Source: CAZADA01 sp964526675
GTDB taxonomy: Bacteria; Pseudomonadota; Alphaproteobacteria; Caulobacterales; Maricaulaceae
Length of the DNA: 64,000 nt
Assembly (NCBI GenBank): GCA_964526675.1
Contig: CAZGLY010000014.1
Location: 3,852-67,851 of the forward strand
Direction: 5' to 3'
A model generated the notes under the pieces. That model was not told where the DNA came from, ran no database searches, and worked only from the letters and a program-made list of their open reading frames with translations. Numbering within the stretch: the first letter of the stretch is position 1; each line of letters starts with the position of its first letter. This document shows, in pieces, positions 33,319 to 42,240 of this stretch. The translations under genes were made by a program, and so were the position numbers.

Positions 33319-33849
33319 TCAGCGCGCTGGTCCGAAGCGATTCGAGACGTCTTTGACGCTGTCGGCGATGAGTTGGTCGCGGGTTTGGGGCTCGAGGTCA
33401 TTCTCGAACAAGGCCGCTGCGGCGCTGGCCGCGAGACGGGTCGCCTGATCACGCACGAGGGCCTCAGCTTCCGCTTCGGCTTGGGCGATTTTGCGCTCGG
33501 CCATCTGAGCGCGTCGTTCGAGGCGGTTCGTCAGCTCAGCGCGCATGGTGCTGGCCACCACCTCGGCGTCGCGGCGGGCGCGTTCGATGATCGCTTGGGC
33601 CTCTTTCTCGGCGGCGCGTTGGCGGCGTTGGTAGCCGGCCAGCACTTCCTGGGCTTCCTCGCGCAGGCGGCGCGCCTCTTCAAGCTCCCGCGCGATCGCG
33701 GCGGACCGATCGTCTAGGGCTTTCGTCAGAAGCTTGGGCACGCCGAGATAGGCCAGCATCCCAAGGAACGCAAGCAACGCCACCAAGACCCAGGTCGTGG
33801 GATCGCTGGGGCCGTACGGAATGTGAAGCAAGTGCTCCATCTGGGTCAT
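33319..33849 (-). CDS. atpF: F0F1 ATP synthase subunit b
   Basis: A 176-residue stator subunit: one N-terminal transmembrane helix (TWVLVALLAFLGMLAYLGVP) followed by a long charged helix (RSAAIARELEEARRLREEAQEVLAGYQRRQRAAEKEA) that forms the peripheral stalk with b'. It is last in the minus-strand F0 operon and converges with the small membrane gene. The two b-type genes (this and atpG) are standard in alphaproteobacteria. Confidence 0.94.
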   Translation of the reverse strand: MTQMEHLLHIPYGPSDPTTWVLVALLAFLGMLAYLGVPKLLTKALDDRSAAIARELEEARRLREEAQEVLAGYQRRQRAAEKEAQAIIERARRDAEVVASTMRAELTNRLERRAQMAERKIAQAEAEAEALVRDQATRLAASAAAALFENDLEPQTRDQLIADSVKDVSNRFGPAR

Positions 33850-33921
33850 CCTTCCGACGGCGCGTCCGAAGCGCGCCTTGTAGTCTTCTCGCCGCCCGCC
33901 GGTGAGACCAAGGGCGTCGCG

Positions 33922-34488
33922 CTAAGCGCGCCCGGCGGTCTCCACCGCTTGCTTGACGCGATCGGCGTCCACGGAGGCGCCGGTCAGCCGCGTGACGATG
34001 TCGCCCGCCGCATCGACCGCGATCTCCTTGACGTTCGCCAGCGCGGTCGCTTTCGCGGCGTCGATGCGCGCTTCAGCGTCCGCCAAGCGCTGGCTCAGAG
34101 CAGCCTCAGCCGCGGCGATCTCCCGGCCCATTTCGGCGTTCACCGTCTCGCGGGTCTCACCCAGCACGCTCTGCGCCCGCGCGCGCGCATCCGCCAGCGC
34201 GCGCTCATAGGCCCGCTGAGCCTCGTCGGCTTGGCGGTTCAGGCGGTTGGCTTCGTCGACATCGTCGGCGATTTTGTCCCGCCGGTCCTCGATCACGCTG
34301 GCGAGTTTCGGCAGCAGCGATCGCGACAGCACCACGTACAGCCCGCCAAACGCGACCAGCAGCCAGAAAATCTGGCCCGGCCAATTGCTCAGCTCGAACT
34401 GAGGCAGGCCGCTGGAGCTCTCCGCGCCGTGGCCGGCTTCTTCGGCGGCCCTGGCCAGGAGCACGGTCGCCGCGAAACCGGTTATCAC
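33922..34488 (-). CDS. atpG: F0F1 ATP synthase subunit b'
   Basis: A 188-residue second stator subunit with GTG start at 34488, which overlaps the atpE stop (GTGA). The single membrane helix is QIFWLLVAFGGLYVVLSRSLLPKL, followed by EDRRDKIADDVDEANRLNRQADEAQRAYERALADARARAQ. A short hydrophobic N-terminal stretch (FAATVLLARAAEEAG) precedes it and is seen in other b' proteins. The symbol is often written atpF2 or atpX. Confidence 0.93.
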   Translation of the reverse strand: MITGFAATVLLARAAEEAGHGAESSSGLPQFELSNWPGQIFWLLVAFGGLYVVLSRSLLPKLASVIEDRRDKIADDVDEANRLNRQADEAQRAYERALADARARAQSVLGETRETVNAEMGREIAAAEAALSQRLADAEARIDAAKATALANVKEIAVDAAGDIVTRLTGASVDADRVKQAVETAGRA

Positions 34489-34724
34489 AGGACGAAGATG
34501 ATGATCATCGCCACCGCAAGGCCGAACAGGCCGGTGGCTTCCGTGAGCGCGAAGCCCAAGAGCAGGTTCGTCGTTTGCCCTTGTGCGGCGGACGGGTTGC
34601 GCAGCGCGCCCGACAGGAAGTTCGAGAAGATGTTCCCGATCCCGAGAGCCGCTCCGAACAGCGCCAGCGCCGCGATGCCCGCGCCGATGGCTTTGCCGAG
34701 GGTTTCGATTTCGCCTTCGCCCAT
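34485..34724 (-). CDS. atpE: F0F1 ATP synthase subunit c
   Basis: A 79-residue hairpin that forms the rotor ring. The ion-binding carboxylate is the Glu of FALTEATGLF in the second helix, and the polar loop between helices is RNPSAAQGQT. The length is normal. It is located between atpB and atpG with a coupled downstream start. A proton rather than sodium specificity is likely because no extra ligands (Q/ES motif) are seen. Confidence 0.96.
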   Translation of the reverse strand: MGEGEIETLGKAIGAGIAALALFGAALGIGNIFSNFLSGALRNPSAAQGQTTNLLLGFALTEATGLFGLAVAMIIIFVL

Positions 34725-34794
34725 AACTCACTCCTTCGTTGGCTGAGCGTCGTCTCGGTCCCGTCGACCGAGCGCCATGATTGAGCCGTGCGCG

Positions 34795-35556
34795 TCAGTG
34801 GTGCCCGTGCACGACGTCGTTAAGATAGATCACTGTGAGGATTGCGAAGACATAGGCCTGCAGAAACGCCACCAAAAACTCCAGGCCGGTCACGAAAAAC
34901 ACCCCAAAGAACGGTAAGATCGCGGTCAGCATTCCCGCGAAGCCGAGCGCGCCGAGAGATGCGACAAAGCCGCCAAACAACTTCAGCAGGATATGACCCG
35001 CGAGCATGTTGACGAACAGCCGAAAGCCCAAGGTGAGCGGCCGCGCCAGAAACGAAATGATCTCGATCGGCGTCAGGATCACATACATGAGCCATGGCAC
35101 GCCCGGTGGCGCGAACAGACGCAAAAACCCAAAGCCCTGTTTGTAGATGCCGAAGACAATCACGACCGAGATCGACAGAATGCCGAGCGTCAACGTCACC
35201 GCCAGCTGGCTCGTCACCGTCGGAAAGATCGGAAACATACCAAGCAGATTGCAGGTGAGAACAAACATAAACAGCGAGAAAATGAAGGGCAGGAAGCGAA
35301 GGCCGTCCGGCCCGATCACGTCTTTAATCATCCCAGAGACAAAATCGTACGCCATCTCCGCGACAACTTGCAAACGTCCTGGCACCAGCGTCACGCGTTG
35401 TGTCGCCATCGACAAAAACAGGATGATCACCCCCGATGCCGCGAGAGCGAACACCGCGACGTTCGTCAACGACAGGTCGACACCGCCCACCGGCCCAATG
35501 GCGGCGACCTCGTAGACTTCAAATTGGCTTAGCGGACTTGTTGATTTCTCAGCCAC
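34795..35556 (-). CDS. atpB: F0F1 ATP synthase subunit a
   Basis: A 253-residue multi-helix membrane protein forming the proton half-channels. The essential Arg is in RPLTLGFRLFVNMLAGHILL, and the C-terminal helix reads VAFLQAYVFAILTVIYLNDVV. Codon third positions are less GC-rich than neighbours, consistent with high expression. It lies between atpI and atpE. Confidence 0.95.
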   Translation of the reverse strand: MAEKSTSPLSQFEVYEVAAIGPVGGVDLSLTNVAVFALAASGVIILFLSMATQRVTLVPGRLQVVAEMAYDFVSGMIKDVIGPDGLRFLPFIFSLFMFVLTCNLLGMFPIFPTVTSQLAVTLTLGILSISVVIVFGIYKQGFGFLRLFAPPGVPWLMYVILTPIEIISFLARPLTLGFRLFVNMLAGHILLKLFGGFVASLGALGFAGMLTAILPFFGVFFVTGLEFLVAFLQAYVFAILTVIYLNDVVHGHH

Positions 35557-35580
35557 ACTCGCGCCCCATGCTCACACTTG

Positions 35581-35931
35581 TCACGCCTGCTCATCCGTTT
35601 CCGGCGGCGTCTCCGCCGCCGCGTCGCTTTGCATGGCGTACGCGGCCCGCACCACATTGCGCACGCCCGCGGCAAACCCAAAAGCGAGACCGCCCAGAAT
35701 AAACCACAGCGTCCCACCAATCAGACGCGACAGGCCGTAGCCCAATCCCACGCCCACGAACACAGCCGCCAGCAGCTCCCCCGAGAGCTTCAGCGCCGCG
35801 CCAAGGCCCGCCGTGACTGGCGCGCCAGCACTTTGCTTCTGCGCGCGCGCCGCGAGGTTCGCCTCCAGCTTTCCCCTCAGGGCGGCGCGGCGGCGCTCCA
35901 ATTCGCTCAGGTCAGGCTCGGGACGGGTCAT
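35581..35931 (-). CDS. atpI: ATP synthase protein I
   Basis: A 116-residue protein with two membrane helices (KLSGELLAAVFVGVGLGYGLSRLI and TLWFILGGLAFGFAAGVRNVV), preceded by a charged N-terminus (EPDLSELERRRAALRGKLEANL). This matches alphaproteobacterial AtpI, which assists c-ring assembly and possibly Mg2+ handling. It is first in the F0 operon, 24 bases before atpB. Confidence 0.9.
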   Translation of the reverse strand: MTRPEPDLSELERRRAALRGKLEANLAARAQKQSAGAPVTAGLGAALKLSGELLAAVFVGVGLGYGLSRLIGGTLWFILGGLAFGFAAGVRNVVRAAYAMQSDAAAETPPETDEQA

Positions 35932-36087
35932 CGGCGGTCGAACGACCCCCGCACGTCAGACATCGCGGTGCTAATGACGCCCCGCAGCAAAGTCAAGCGG
36001 GGGTGATACACCGGCGTCGGCGCGGCCGCGTTTCAGTTGACCTGTTATCGACTCAAGTGTTGTCAACACGTTCGCCTTAACAGCCGT

Positions 36088-36933
36088 TTAATCCTCTGGG
36101 TTGGTTTCCGGCGTCGCCGGGTCGTCGTTTGGCGGCGCCGCCGCAGCGGGCGGCTCTGTGGACAGCGCGTCCGCGGCGGGCTCGGCCGCGTCCGTTGCGA
36201 CATCATCGGCGGATTCGGCTGGCGCGGGCTCCTCGGCCGCCGGTTCGCCGAGATAGGGCGCAAGCGCGGCTTCGAACTGTTCGATCGTGCGCAAGCCCGG
36301 CGTCAATTCGCCGTTGATCAAGAACGCCGGCGTGCCCGTGACGTTGAATTCTTCACTCGCGCGTTCGCTGCTCTCATAGATCGCGTTGATCATGGCTTCA
36401 TCGGCGAGACACGCGTTGAACTCGTCTTCGCTGAGACCCGCGTTGCGCGCGATGCGCATGTACATCTCGCGCTGCGTTCCCGACTGGACGGCCCGAAAGA
36501 TCGCTTCTTGCCGCTCAAACAGCACCTCAATCACATCGAAATACCGATCCGCGCCGGCGCACCGCGCCAACACGAAGCCGGCGACGGCGAGATTGGCCGG
36601 GGCGGTCGGCAATTCGCGAAACACGAAGCGGACTTTGCCGGTCTCGATGTAGCGGGTCTTCAAGTCCTGAAAGGCGGTGCGGTGGAACGTCGCGCAGTGG
36701 CTGCAGGTGACCGAGGCGTACTCAATGATCGTCACCGGCGCGTTCGGATCGCCGATGGCGAAGTCTCCGGGCTCCTCACCGCCGGCGCGCGCTTGGGCGC
36801 CTTCGCCGGGACCGCACGCGGTGGCGACGCCCGCGATGAGGCTCACGCCAGCGAGCGTCAGCGCGCTGCGCCGGCTGTGGATGGGGTCGCGGGGGATCAC
36901 CCCGTCCGCGGCGGCCGTGAGCCTCTCGCCCAT
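36088..36933 (-). CDS. DsbA-family thioredoxin-fold lipoprotein
   Basis: A 281-residue exported protein. The N-terminus has a twin-arginine-like SRRSALTLAG and a lipobox-like VATAC (Cys40), so a Tat-exported lipoprotein is possible. The active site is CSHC in EYASVTCSHCATFH, and the cis-Pro loop is VTGTPAFLING. The fold matches DsbA/DsbG-type periplasmic oxidoreductases and BdbD-like proteins. The last ~65 residues are an Ala/Pro/Glu/Asp-rich tail. It is 4 bases downstream of the dciA-like gene and probably cotranscribed. Whether it oxidises or isomerises disulfides is open. Confidence 0.88.
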   Translation of the reverse strand: MGERLTAAADGVIPRDPIHSRRSALTLAGVSLIAGVATACGPGEGAQARAGGEEPGDFAIGDPNAPVTIIEYASVTCSHCATFHRTAFQDLKTRYIETGKVRFVFRELPTAPANLAVAGFVLARCAGADRYFDVIEVLFERQEAIFRAVQSGTQREMYMRIARNAGLSEDEFNACLADEAMINAIYESSERASEEFNVTGTPAFLINGELTPGLRTIEQFEAALAPYLGEPAAEEPAPAESADDVATDAAEPAADALSTEPPAAAAPPNDDPATPETNPED

Positions 36934-36937
36934 GGTG

Positions 36938-37507
36938 TCATCTCCCTTCGGCCTTCGACGCCAGCGTGGCGCGGCCCAATTCCCTCAGCGCTGACTTCAA
37001 CTCCGGATCGCGCACAGGCTCAAGGGCGCGCTCTAACTTTCGCGCAGCGCGCAGGGGCGGCGCCGCGACGCCGCCGCGGTCGGCGCTTTCGTTCGCACGG
37101 GCGCTCTGCGGCGTGGCGAGGGGCCGGATCGCCAGCCGCCCCGCAACAACACGGCCGCAGGACGTGTTGACCCGCTCCAGCACCCGCGCGCTGTCGGCTT
37201 CGATCAAGACCGCCGCCGGCCCGACCGCCGCCACATGCAGCACGCCGTCGCGGCCCCGGCCGCTGAGCCGCTCCGCTTGTGAGAGCGACGCGAGGCGGGG
37301 CCCCACAATCTCCGTCCAATGGCGGGCGATGTGCCGTGTCAACGCGCCGGGGAGCCCGGGCGCGTCGTCCGTGGGGGCGAAGCGCTGACTGTGGGCGGCC
37401 ATCAGCGCCTTCAGCGCAAACCCGGCCGTCGGCGCGGGGCGACGCGCGCGGCGCGCGCGCGGGACGTCATCGGGCGACGGCGCGAGGGTGGAGCGATGGC
37501 GCGGCAT
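36938..37507 (-). CDS. DUF721 (DciA-like) protein
   Basis: A 189-residue protein with the DUF721 domain in its middle: ALTRHIARHWTEIVGPRLASLSQAERLSGRGRDGVLHVAAVGPAAVLIEADSARVLERVNTSCGR. DciA proteins of this family help load the replicative helicase DnaB in most bacteria that lack DnaC. The N-terminal ~60 residues are basic and disordered. The start at 37507 is preferred; the frame continues upstream without family similarity. It is divergent from mutY. Confidence 0.8.
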   Translation of the reverse strand: MPRHRSTLAPSPDDVPRARRARRPAPTAGFALKALMAAHSQRFAPTDDAPGLPGALTRHIARHWTEIVGPRLASLSQAERLSGRGRDGVLHVAAVGPAAVLIEADSARVLERVNTSCGRVVAGRLAIRPLATPQSARANESADRGGVAAPPLRAARKLERALEPVRDPELKSALRELGRATLASKAEGR

Positions 37508-37609
37508 CGGCGGTCTCTCGGAACGAGGTGGCGGGCGCTTGCGCCCTGTTTTTCGCCACCAGGCATCGCATGTCTGGACAGGCGCGCGCAAATCGGATGA
37601 ACGGATCCC

Positions 37610-38758
37610 ATGCCATCACGACAGGTCCTGAGCGCGTCGGCGGTTGACGGCGCCCCGCGCGACGAACGCCGCCGCCGCGACGCGTCTTGGATGCGCGCGC
37701 GTTTGTTGGCGTGGTATGACGCGGGCGCTCGGGCTTTGCCGTGGCGGGTTCGCCCGGAGGACCGGGCGGCGGGCGTTGAGCCGGATCCCTATCGGGTGTG
37801 GCTCTCGGAGATCATGCTGCAACAAACCACGGTCGCCGCCGCCACGCCGTACTACCACCGCTTTTTGGAGCGGTTCCCCAGCGTGCAGGCCTTGGCGGCG
37901 GCGCCCCTTGAGTCGGTGCTGGAGGCGTGGGCGGGGCTCGGCTATTACGCGCGGGCGCGCAATCTGCACGCTTGCGCGCAGGCGGTGGCCGCGGCGGGCG
38001 GGCGCTTTCCCGACACCGAAGAGGGGCTGCGCACGCTCCCGGGCGTGGGGGCCTACACGGCGGCGGCCGTGGCGGCGGTGTGTTTTGACCGGCCCACCAA
38101 TGTCGTCGACGGCAATGTGGAGCGGGTGATGGCGCGCCTGCACGCGGTCGAGGCCCCGCTGCCGGGCGCCAAACCGCTGTTGCGCGACCTTGCGGCGCCG
38201 CTCGCGGATGTCGAACGCCCCGGCGATTATGCGCAGGCTTTGATGGATCTTGGCGCGACCGTGTGCGTCCCGCGCACGCCGCGGTGTGACGACTGCCCGT
38301 GGGCGGACGCGTGCGCGGCGCGCGCCGGCGGCGCGCCCGAGGCGTATCCGCGCAAAACGCCGAAAAAGCCGAAGCCCACGCGCCATGGCGCCGCCTTCGT
38401 GGTCGTCCGCGACGAGGCCGTCTGGCTGCGTCGGCGTCCGGCGAAAGGCTTGCTGGGGGCGATGGCCGAGCCGCCCGGAGCGCCCTGGAGGGACACGCCC
38501 TGGACGTTGGCGGAGGCGCGCGCGCACGCCCCCTGCCGCGCCTCCTGGCGCGAGGCCGAGACGGTGCGTCATGTCTTCAGCCATTTTGCGTTGACGCTTC
38601 AGGTGTGGCGCGGCGCGGCGCCGGCTCGGTTCGACGGCGGCGACGGCTGGTGGGCGCCGACGGCGACGCTGGAGGAGGCGGGGCTGCCCAGCGTCATGAT
38701 GAAAGCCGTGCGCGCCGGGCTGAGCGTTGGCGACGCGCCGACGCGCGCCCCCCGCTAG
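37610..38758 (+). CDS. mutY: A/G-specific adenine glycosylase MutY
   Basis: A 382-residue base-excision repair enzyme removing adenine opposite 8-oxoguanine. Catalytic Glu67 (SEIMLQQT) and Asp167 (VDGNVER) are present, the HhH motif reads TLPGVGAYTAAA, and the [4Fe-4S] site is C-x6-C-x2-C-x5-C (CVPRTPRCDDCPWADAC). A C-terminal NUDIX-like domain (residues ~255-370) recognises 8-oxoG. The stop shares bases with the convergent VOC gene stop. Confidence 0.95.
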   Translation: MPSRQVLSASAVDGAPRDERRRRDASWMRARLLAWYDAGARALPWRVRPEDRAAGVEPDPYRVWLSEIMLQQTTVAAATPYYHRFLERFPSVQALAAAPLESVLEAWAGLGYYARARNLHACAQAVAAAGGRFPDTEEGLRTLPGVGAYTAAAVAAVCFDRPTNVVDGNVERVMARLHAVEAPLPGAKPLLRDLAAPLADVERPGDYAQALMDLGATVCVPRTPRCDDCPWADACAARAGGAPEAYPRKTPKKPKPTRHGAAFVVVRDEAVWLRRRPAKGLLGAMAEPPGAPWRDTPWTLAEARAHAPCRASWREAETVRHVFSHFALTLQVWRGAAPARFDGGDGWWAPTATLEEAGLPSVMMKAVRAGLSVGDAPTRAPR

Positions 38759-39171
38759 GCGTCGCCGTTTTGGGCGCCGTCAACATGCATCGCGGTGGGC
38801 TGCCACAGTTCGATCTTGCGGCCGTCAGGATCCATGACCCAACCGAAACTCCCATACTCGAAGCGTTGAACCTCGCCGACGATCTGCGCGCCGGCCTCGC
38901 GGGCGTGCGCAAGAACCGCGTCCAGGTCGTCGACCATGAGGTTGATCATCACGTCGTGGCTCGACGGCGCGAAATAGTCGCTGTCGGCGTCGAACGGGGC
39001 CCAAATGGTGCGGGCGCCCAGGCCGAACGCGGCGTCGCTGTCGCCATGGATGAAATCGGCCCCGCCCATATCGTTCAGGCTGAGCCCGAGGGTGTCTTTG
39101 TACCATTGCGCCAGGGCCTTAGGATCTTTGGTCTTGAAGAACACCCCGCCCACGCCGATCACTTTCGCCAT
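38755..39171 (-). CDS. VOC (glyoxalase-fold) family protein
   Basis: A 138-residue single VOC domain: VGGVFFKTKDPKALAQWYKDTLGL at the start, SSHDVMINLMVDDLDAVLAHAREAGAQIVG, then FGWVMDPDGRKIELWQP. Candidate metal ligands are Glu in KIELWQP and residues of the first strand, but the N-terminal His typical of glyoxalase I is absent. The substrate is unknown. It converges with mutY and is divergent from folA. Confidence 0.8.
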   Translation of the reverse strand: MAKVIGVGGVFFKTKDPKALAQWYKDTLGLSLNDMGGADFIHGDSDAAFGLGARTIWAPFDADSDYFAPSSHDVMINLMVDDLDAVLAHAREAGAQIVGEVQRFEYGSFGWVMDPDGRKIELWQPTAMHVDGAQNGDA

Positions 39172-39248
39172 GTCGCCGCCTCCATGTGCTGTCGGATCGC
39201 CACGCTAACGGAGCCCGCGGCGGAGAGAAATTCCGGGGAGCGGTTTTT

Positions 39249-39785
39249 GTGAGCACAGCCGGAGTGACCGTCGCGATGATCGCCGCGCGCGCCCGCAACG
39301 GCGTCATCGGACGCGATGGCGGTTTGCCGTGGCGGCTGCCGTCGGATCTCGCGTGGTTTAAGCGCGCAACGATGGGCAAGCCCATCGTGATGGGACGCAA
39401 ACAGTGGCGGTCGCTGCCGCGCGCCTTGCCTGGGCGGCCCAACATTGTGTTGAGCACCGATCCCGGCTTCCAAGCGGACGGGGCTGAGACGTTCACCAGC
39501 CTCACGCCGGCGCTGCAGCGCGCGCGGGCGCACGCGGAAGCGTTGGGCGTGGACGAGATCATGATCATTGGCGGGGCGGTGGTTTACGCGGCCGCCGCCC
39601 CTTATGCGGGACGGCTTTACCTCACCGAGATCGACGCCGATGTCGACGGCGACGTGGTGTTTCCGCCCTTCCATGAGGCCGACTGGCGCGAGCTGGCGCG
39701 AGAGGCGCGCCCCGCGGGTCCGAATGACGACTTTCCCTACGTCATACGCACCCTTGAGCGCGTGGCCGCGCCGGTGCGCTTCTGA
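39249..39785 (+). CDS. folA: Dihydrofolate reductase
   Basis: A 178-residue enzyme making tetrahydrofolate. Motifs are VAMIAARARNGVIGRDGGLPWRLPSDLAWFKRATMGKPIVMGRK, including the active-site acid at the PSDL position, and the C-terminal EIMIIGGAVVY NADPH loop. A GTG start at 39249 follows GGGGAG; the upstream in-frame ATG at 39186 lies within the divergent VOC region. It works with the gcv pathway at the level of the folate pool. Confidence 0.94.
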   Translation: MSTAGVTVAMIAARARNGVIGRDGGLPWRLPSDLAWFKRATMGKPIVMGRKQWRSLPRALPGRPNIVLSTDPGFQADGAETFTSLTPALQRARAHAEALGVDEIMIIGGAVVYAAAAPYAGRLYLTEIDADVDGDVVFPPFHEADWRELAREARPAGPNDDFPYVIRTLERVAAPVRF

Positions 39786-39803
39786 CGCGGTCCGACGTCG
39801 CTG

Positions 39804-40700
39804 TTACAACGGCAACACCGCGCGTCGCTGCGGATTGTGGGTGTCGAGCCAGCGATCGGCTTCCGCCGTCAACCAACGGCCAAACCCGTCCAACAGCTGC
39901 AGGAGCTCGAAGGCCGATCCCGGCGGGCGACGGGCAAAGGAGGCGGCCGTGCCGGCGTCCCCGGCGCGCGCTGGGTAGTTCAAGGCGAACAAATCCCGTT
40001 GGAGCTCCAAGTCCTCCGTGTAGACGCCCTCAAACGGCATCACGAGCGCAAACGCCGCCGACAGCATGAAACGGCTGATCAACCGGGCCTCGCGCCGTAC
40101 ATGGGTTTCCTCATCGGACAAGGCCAAACGCCCGGCCGCGGCGGCGATGCGTCGACGGACCGGGAAAATCGCGTGGTTGGACACCGCCGCGGACAAACGC
40201 TGCGGCGCGATGTGTCGCGTCAAATCGCGTCCATAGACACACGCGGAGCTGACGCCCAGCCGAAACCGATCCGCGGAGAACATCTGACCGGCCGGGAAGA
40301 CGTCGCGCCATGGCTTCAAGCCCAAGCTGACGGGTTCATGATCCTTAAAGCGCGCTTCAAGAGCGTCCGCAGCGGCCGCGAGCCACAGAGGCGGCGCGTC
40401 GTCGCGGTCGTGCTCGCCGCTGGCGAGCACCAAGCCGCGCGCGTGCTCTTTGGCGGTCATGCGCAAAAGCGCCGTCATTTCGAAGGGGCCGGGCCGTCCG
40501 CGCGCGGCGGCGCCCACGATGTAGACGCTGTGCAAGTCGACGCCGAGCTGGGTGCTGCACACCTGCGCGGTCCACAGCGCGGCTTCGCGCGCCACCGCGC
40601 TCACACGGTTGAGATCGCCGGCGTTTTGCGCGCGGCCGTACCGGTCGAGGGGCCAGAGCGCGCCGCGCGGCGCGCTGGGATTGACGTCTTGTCGCTTCAT
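39804..40700 (-). CDS. Uncharacterised protein with possible degenerate nucleotidyltransferase fold
   Basis: A 298-residue protein starting at ATG 40700 after AAGGACG. Residues ~40-75 (AQVCSTQLGVDLHSVYIVGAAARGRPGPFEMTALL) resemble the start of an NTase domain, where GS-x-ARG-x-x-SDxD is expected, but the Ser and the metal-binding Asp pair are not evident. The C-terminal half is helical (RLISRFMLSAAFALVMPFEGVYTEDLELQRDLFALNYP), similar in style to substrate-binding helices of NTase proteins. I cannot assign a function. It converges with folA. Confidence 0.6.
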   Translation of the reverse strand: MKRQDVNPSAPRGALWPLDRYGRAQNAGDLNRVSAVAREAALWTAQVCSTQLGVDLHSVYIVGAAARGRPGPFEMTALLRMTAKEHARGLVLASGEHDRDDAPPLWLAAAADALEARFKDHEPVSLGLKPWRDVFPAGQMFSADRFRLGVSSACVYGRDLTRHIAPQRLSAAVSNHAIFPVRRRIAAAAGRLALSDEETHVRREARLISRFMLSAAFALVMPFEGVYTEDLELQRDLFALNYPARAGDAGTAASFARRPPGSAFELLQLLDGFGRWLTAEADRWLDTHNPQRRAVLPL

Positions 40701-40881
40701 CGTGGACCGTCCTTTTTCCACGGTCGTCGAACCCCCATACGCTGACGCTAACAAACACCCCCAACCATTTCGAACCATCGCGACAAGGGTGCGCGGGAAA
40801 CGCGGCGACCGCAAGCCGCCCAATGGTGGAGTTGAACACGCGATGCAGCCGCAACGGCGCGCTTGGACGAATCGCTGATCA

Positions 40882-42093
40882 TCATCCGCTGAAGCGAATG
40901 CGCGGCGCGGGTCGCGCTTGACCCGCCGCCAAGGCCGCCCAAACGCCTTCGGCAAGCTGACCGAACGCGCGTCCCAACGGCGAATCAGGCGCAGTGGCCG
41001 CTGGCGGCGTTCCGGCGTCCGATAGCGCCGCCAGCGTTGGATCAAGGGGCAGCGCGCCCAAGAACGGGGCGCCCAGGGCCGCGGCCGCGTGACGCGCGCC
41101 GCCCTCGCCGAACGGCGCGAAGCGAACGCCGCTGGCGGGGTCCTCGAACGCGGACATGTTCTCCACCACGCCGAGCAATGGCACGTGCGTGCGCGCGAAC
41201 ATCGCCGCGCCGCGCCGGACGTCCGCCAGCGCGAGCTCTTGCGGCGTGGAGACGATGAGCGCTGCGGACAACGGCGCGCGCTGCACCAAGGTCAGCTGCG
41301 CGTCCCCGGTTCCGGGCGGCAGGTCCGCCACCAGCACGTCCAACGGCGCCCACGCCACGTCCGCGAGCAGCTGGCTTAGCGCGCTCATCACGATCGGGCC
41401 GCGCCAGATCATCGGGGCGTCGGCGTCCACCAGAAACCCCATGGACATCACCTTCACGCCGAACGCCTCCGGCGCGATCAGCTTGCCGTCTGGTCCGGCT
41501 TTTGGATCAGCGTCCGTCAGGCCCATCAGGATCGGTGCGGATGGTCCGTAGATATCGGCGTCAATCAGGCCGACCCGCCGCCCTTGGGCCGCGAGCGCGC
41601 AGGCGAGATTGGCCGCGACAGTCGATTTGCCGACGCCGCCTTTGCCGCTGGCCACGGCCAGCATGTGGGCGACCCCCGGCAGCGCCAGCGCGCGGGCTGC
41701 GCTTGGCCGCCCGGGCGACGATTGGGCTTCCGCGGCGGGGGAGAGCCGGACGCCGCGTGGCGCCCGCGCTTTCGGCGCGCTCGCGGCGGGGGCGCGGCCC
41801 GCCCCGTCGTCAGGGCCGGTCGAGGCGGTGTCGGCGTGGGCCGTGAGCACGGCCGTCACCCGCGCAACGCCCGGCACGGCGCGCACCGCCGCCTCGCACG
41901 CCGCCCGCAACGGCTCCAACGTGGAAGCCCCGCGGGCGTCGCCGTCGTCGGGCGCTTCGACGACAAAACCGACGTGATCATCGCGCACGGTCAGCCCGCG
42001 GACGACGCCGAGCTCTATCGCGGAACGGCCCGTGACGGGGTCGCGCACTTGCGCCAGCGCTGCGCGCACCGCGTTTTCTGTGACGTTGGGCAT
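40882..42093 (-). CDS. mrp: Mrp/ApbC/NBP35-type iron-sulfur carrier ATPase
   Basis: A 403-residue protein with an N-terminal DUF59/MIP18-like domain (MPNVTENAVRAALAQVRDPVTGRS), a Pro/Ala linker, and a ParA-like ATPase domain. The deviant Walker A is SGKGGVGKST, followed by DADIYGPSAPILMG and VLVADLPPGTGDAQLT. The usual CxxC pair after ENMS is absent: the segment reads ENMSAFEDPASGVRFAPFGEGG. From memory, some alphaproteobacterial Mrp proteins also lack it. The family carries or inserts Fe-S clusters. It is divergent from hflK. Confidence 0.92.
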   Translation of the reverse strand: MPNVTENAVRAALAQVRDPVTGRSAIELGVVRGLTVRDDHVGFVVEAPDDGDARGASTLEPLRAACEAAVRAVPGVARVTAVLTAHADTASTGPDDGAGRAPAASAPKARAPRGVRLSPAAEAQSSPGRPSAARALALPGVAHMLAVASGKGGVGKSTVAANLACALAAQGRRVGLIDADIYGPSAPILMGLTDADPKAGPDGKLIAPEAFGVKVMSMGFLVDADAPMIWRGPIVMSALSQLLADVAWAPLDVLVADLPPGTGDAQLTLVQRAPLSAALIVSTPQELALADVRRGAAMFARTHVPLLGVVENMSAFEDPASGVRFAPFGEGGARHAAAALGAPFLGALPLDPTLAALSDAGTPPAATAPDSPLGRAFGQLAEGVWAALAAGQARPAPRIRFSG

Positions 42094-42240
42094 AGATTTC
42101 TCACCAATCTTAGGCCAGTTGATCGCACTTCGACGACACCCACATTAGGGCTCTGCCCGCACGGACAGCGCCCTTGTGAGCGCGGTTACGCCGCTCACGC
42201 AGTCCCCACGACGACACACGCATGAGGTTGGGAAACGCGC

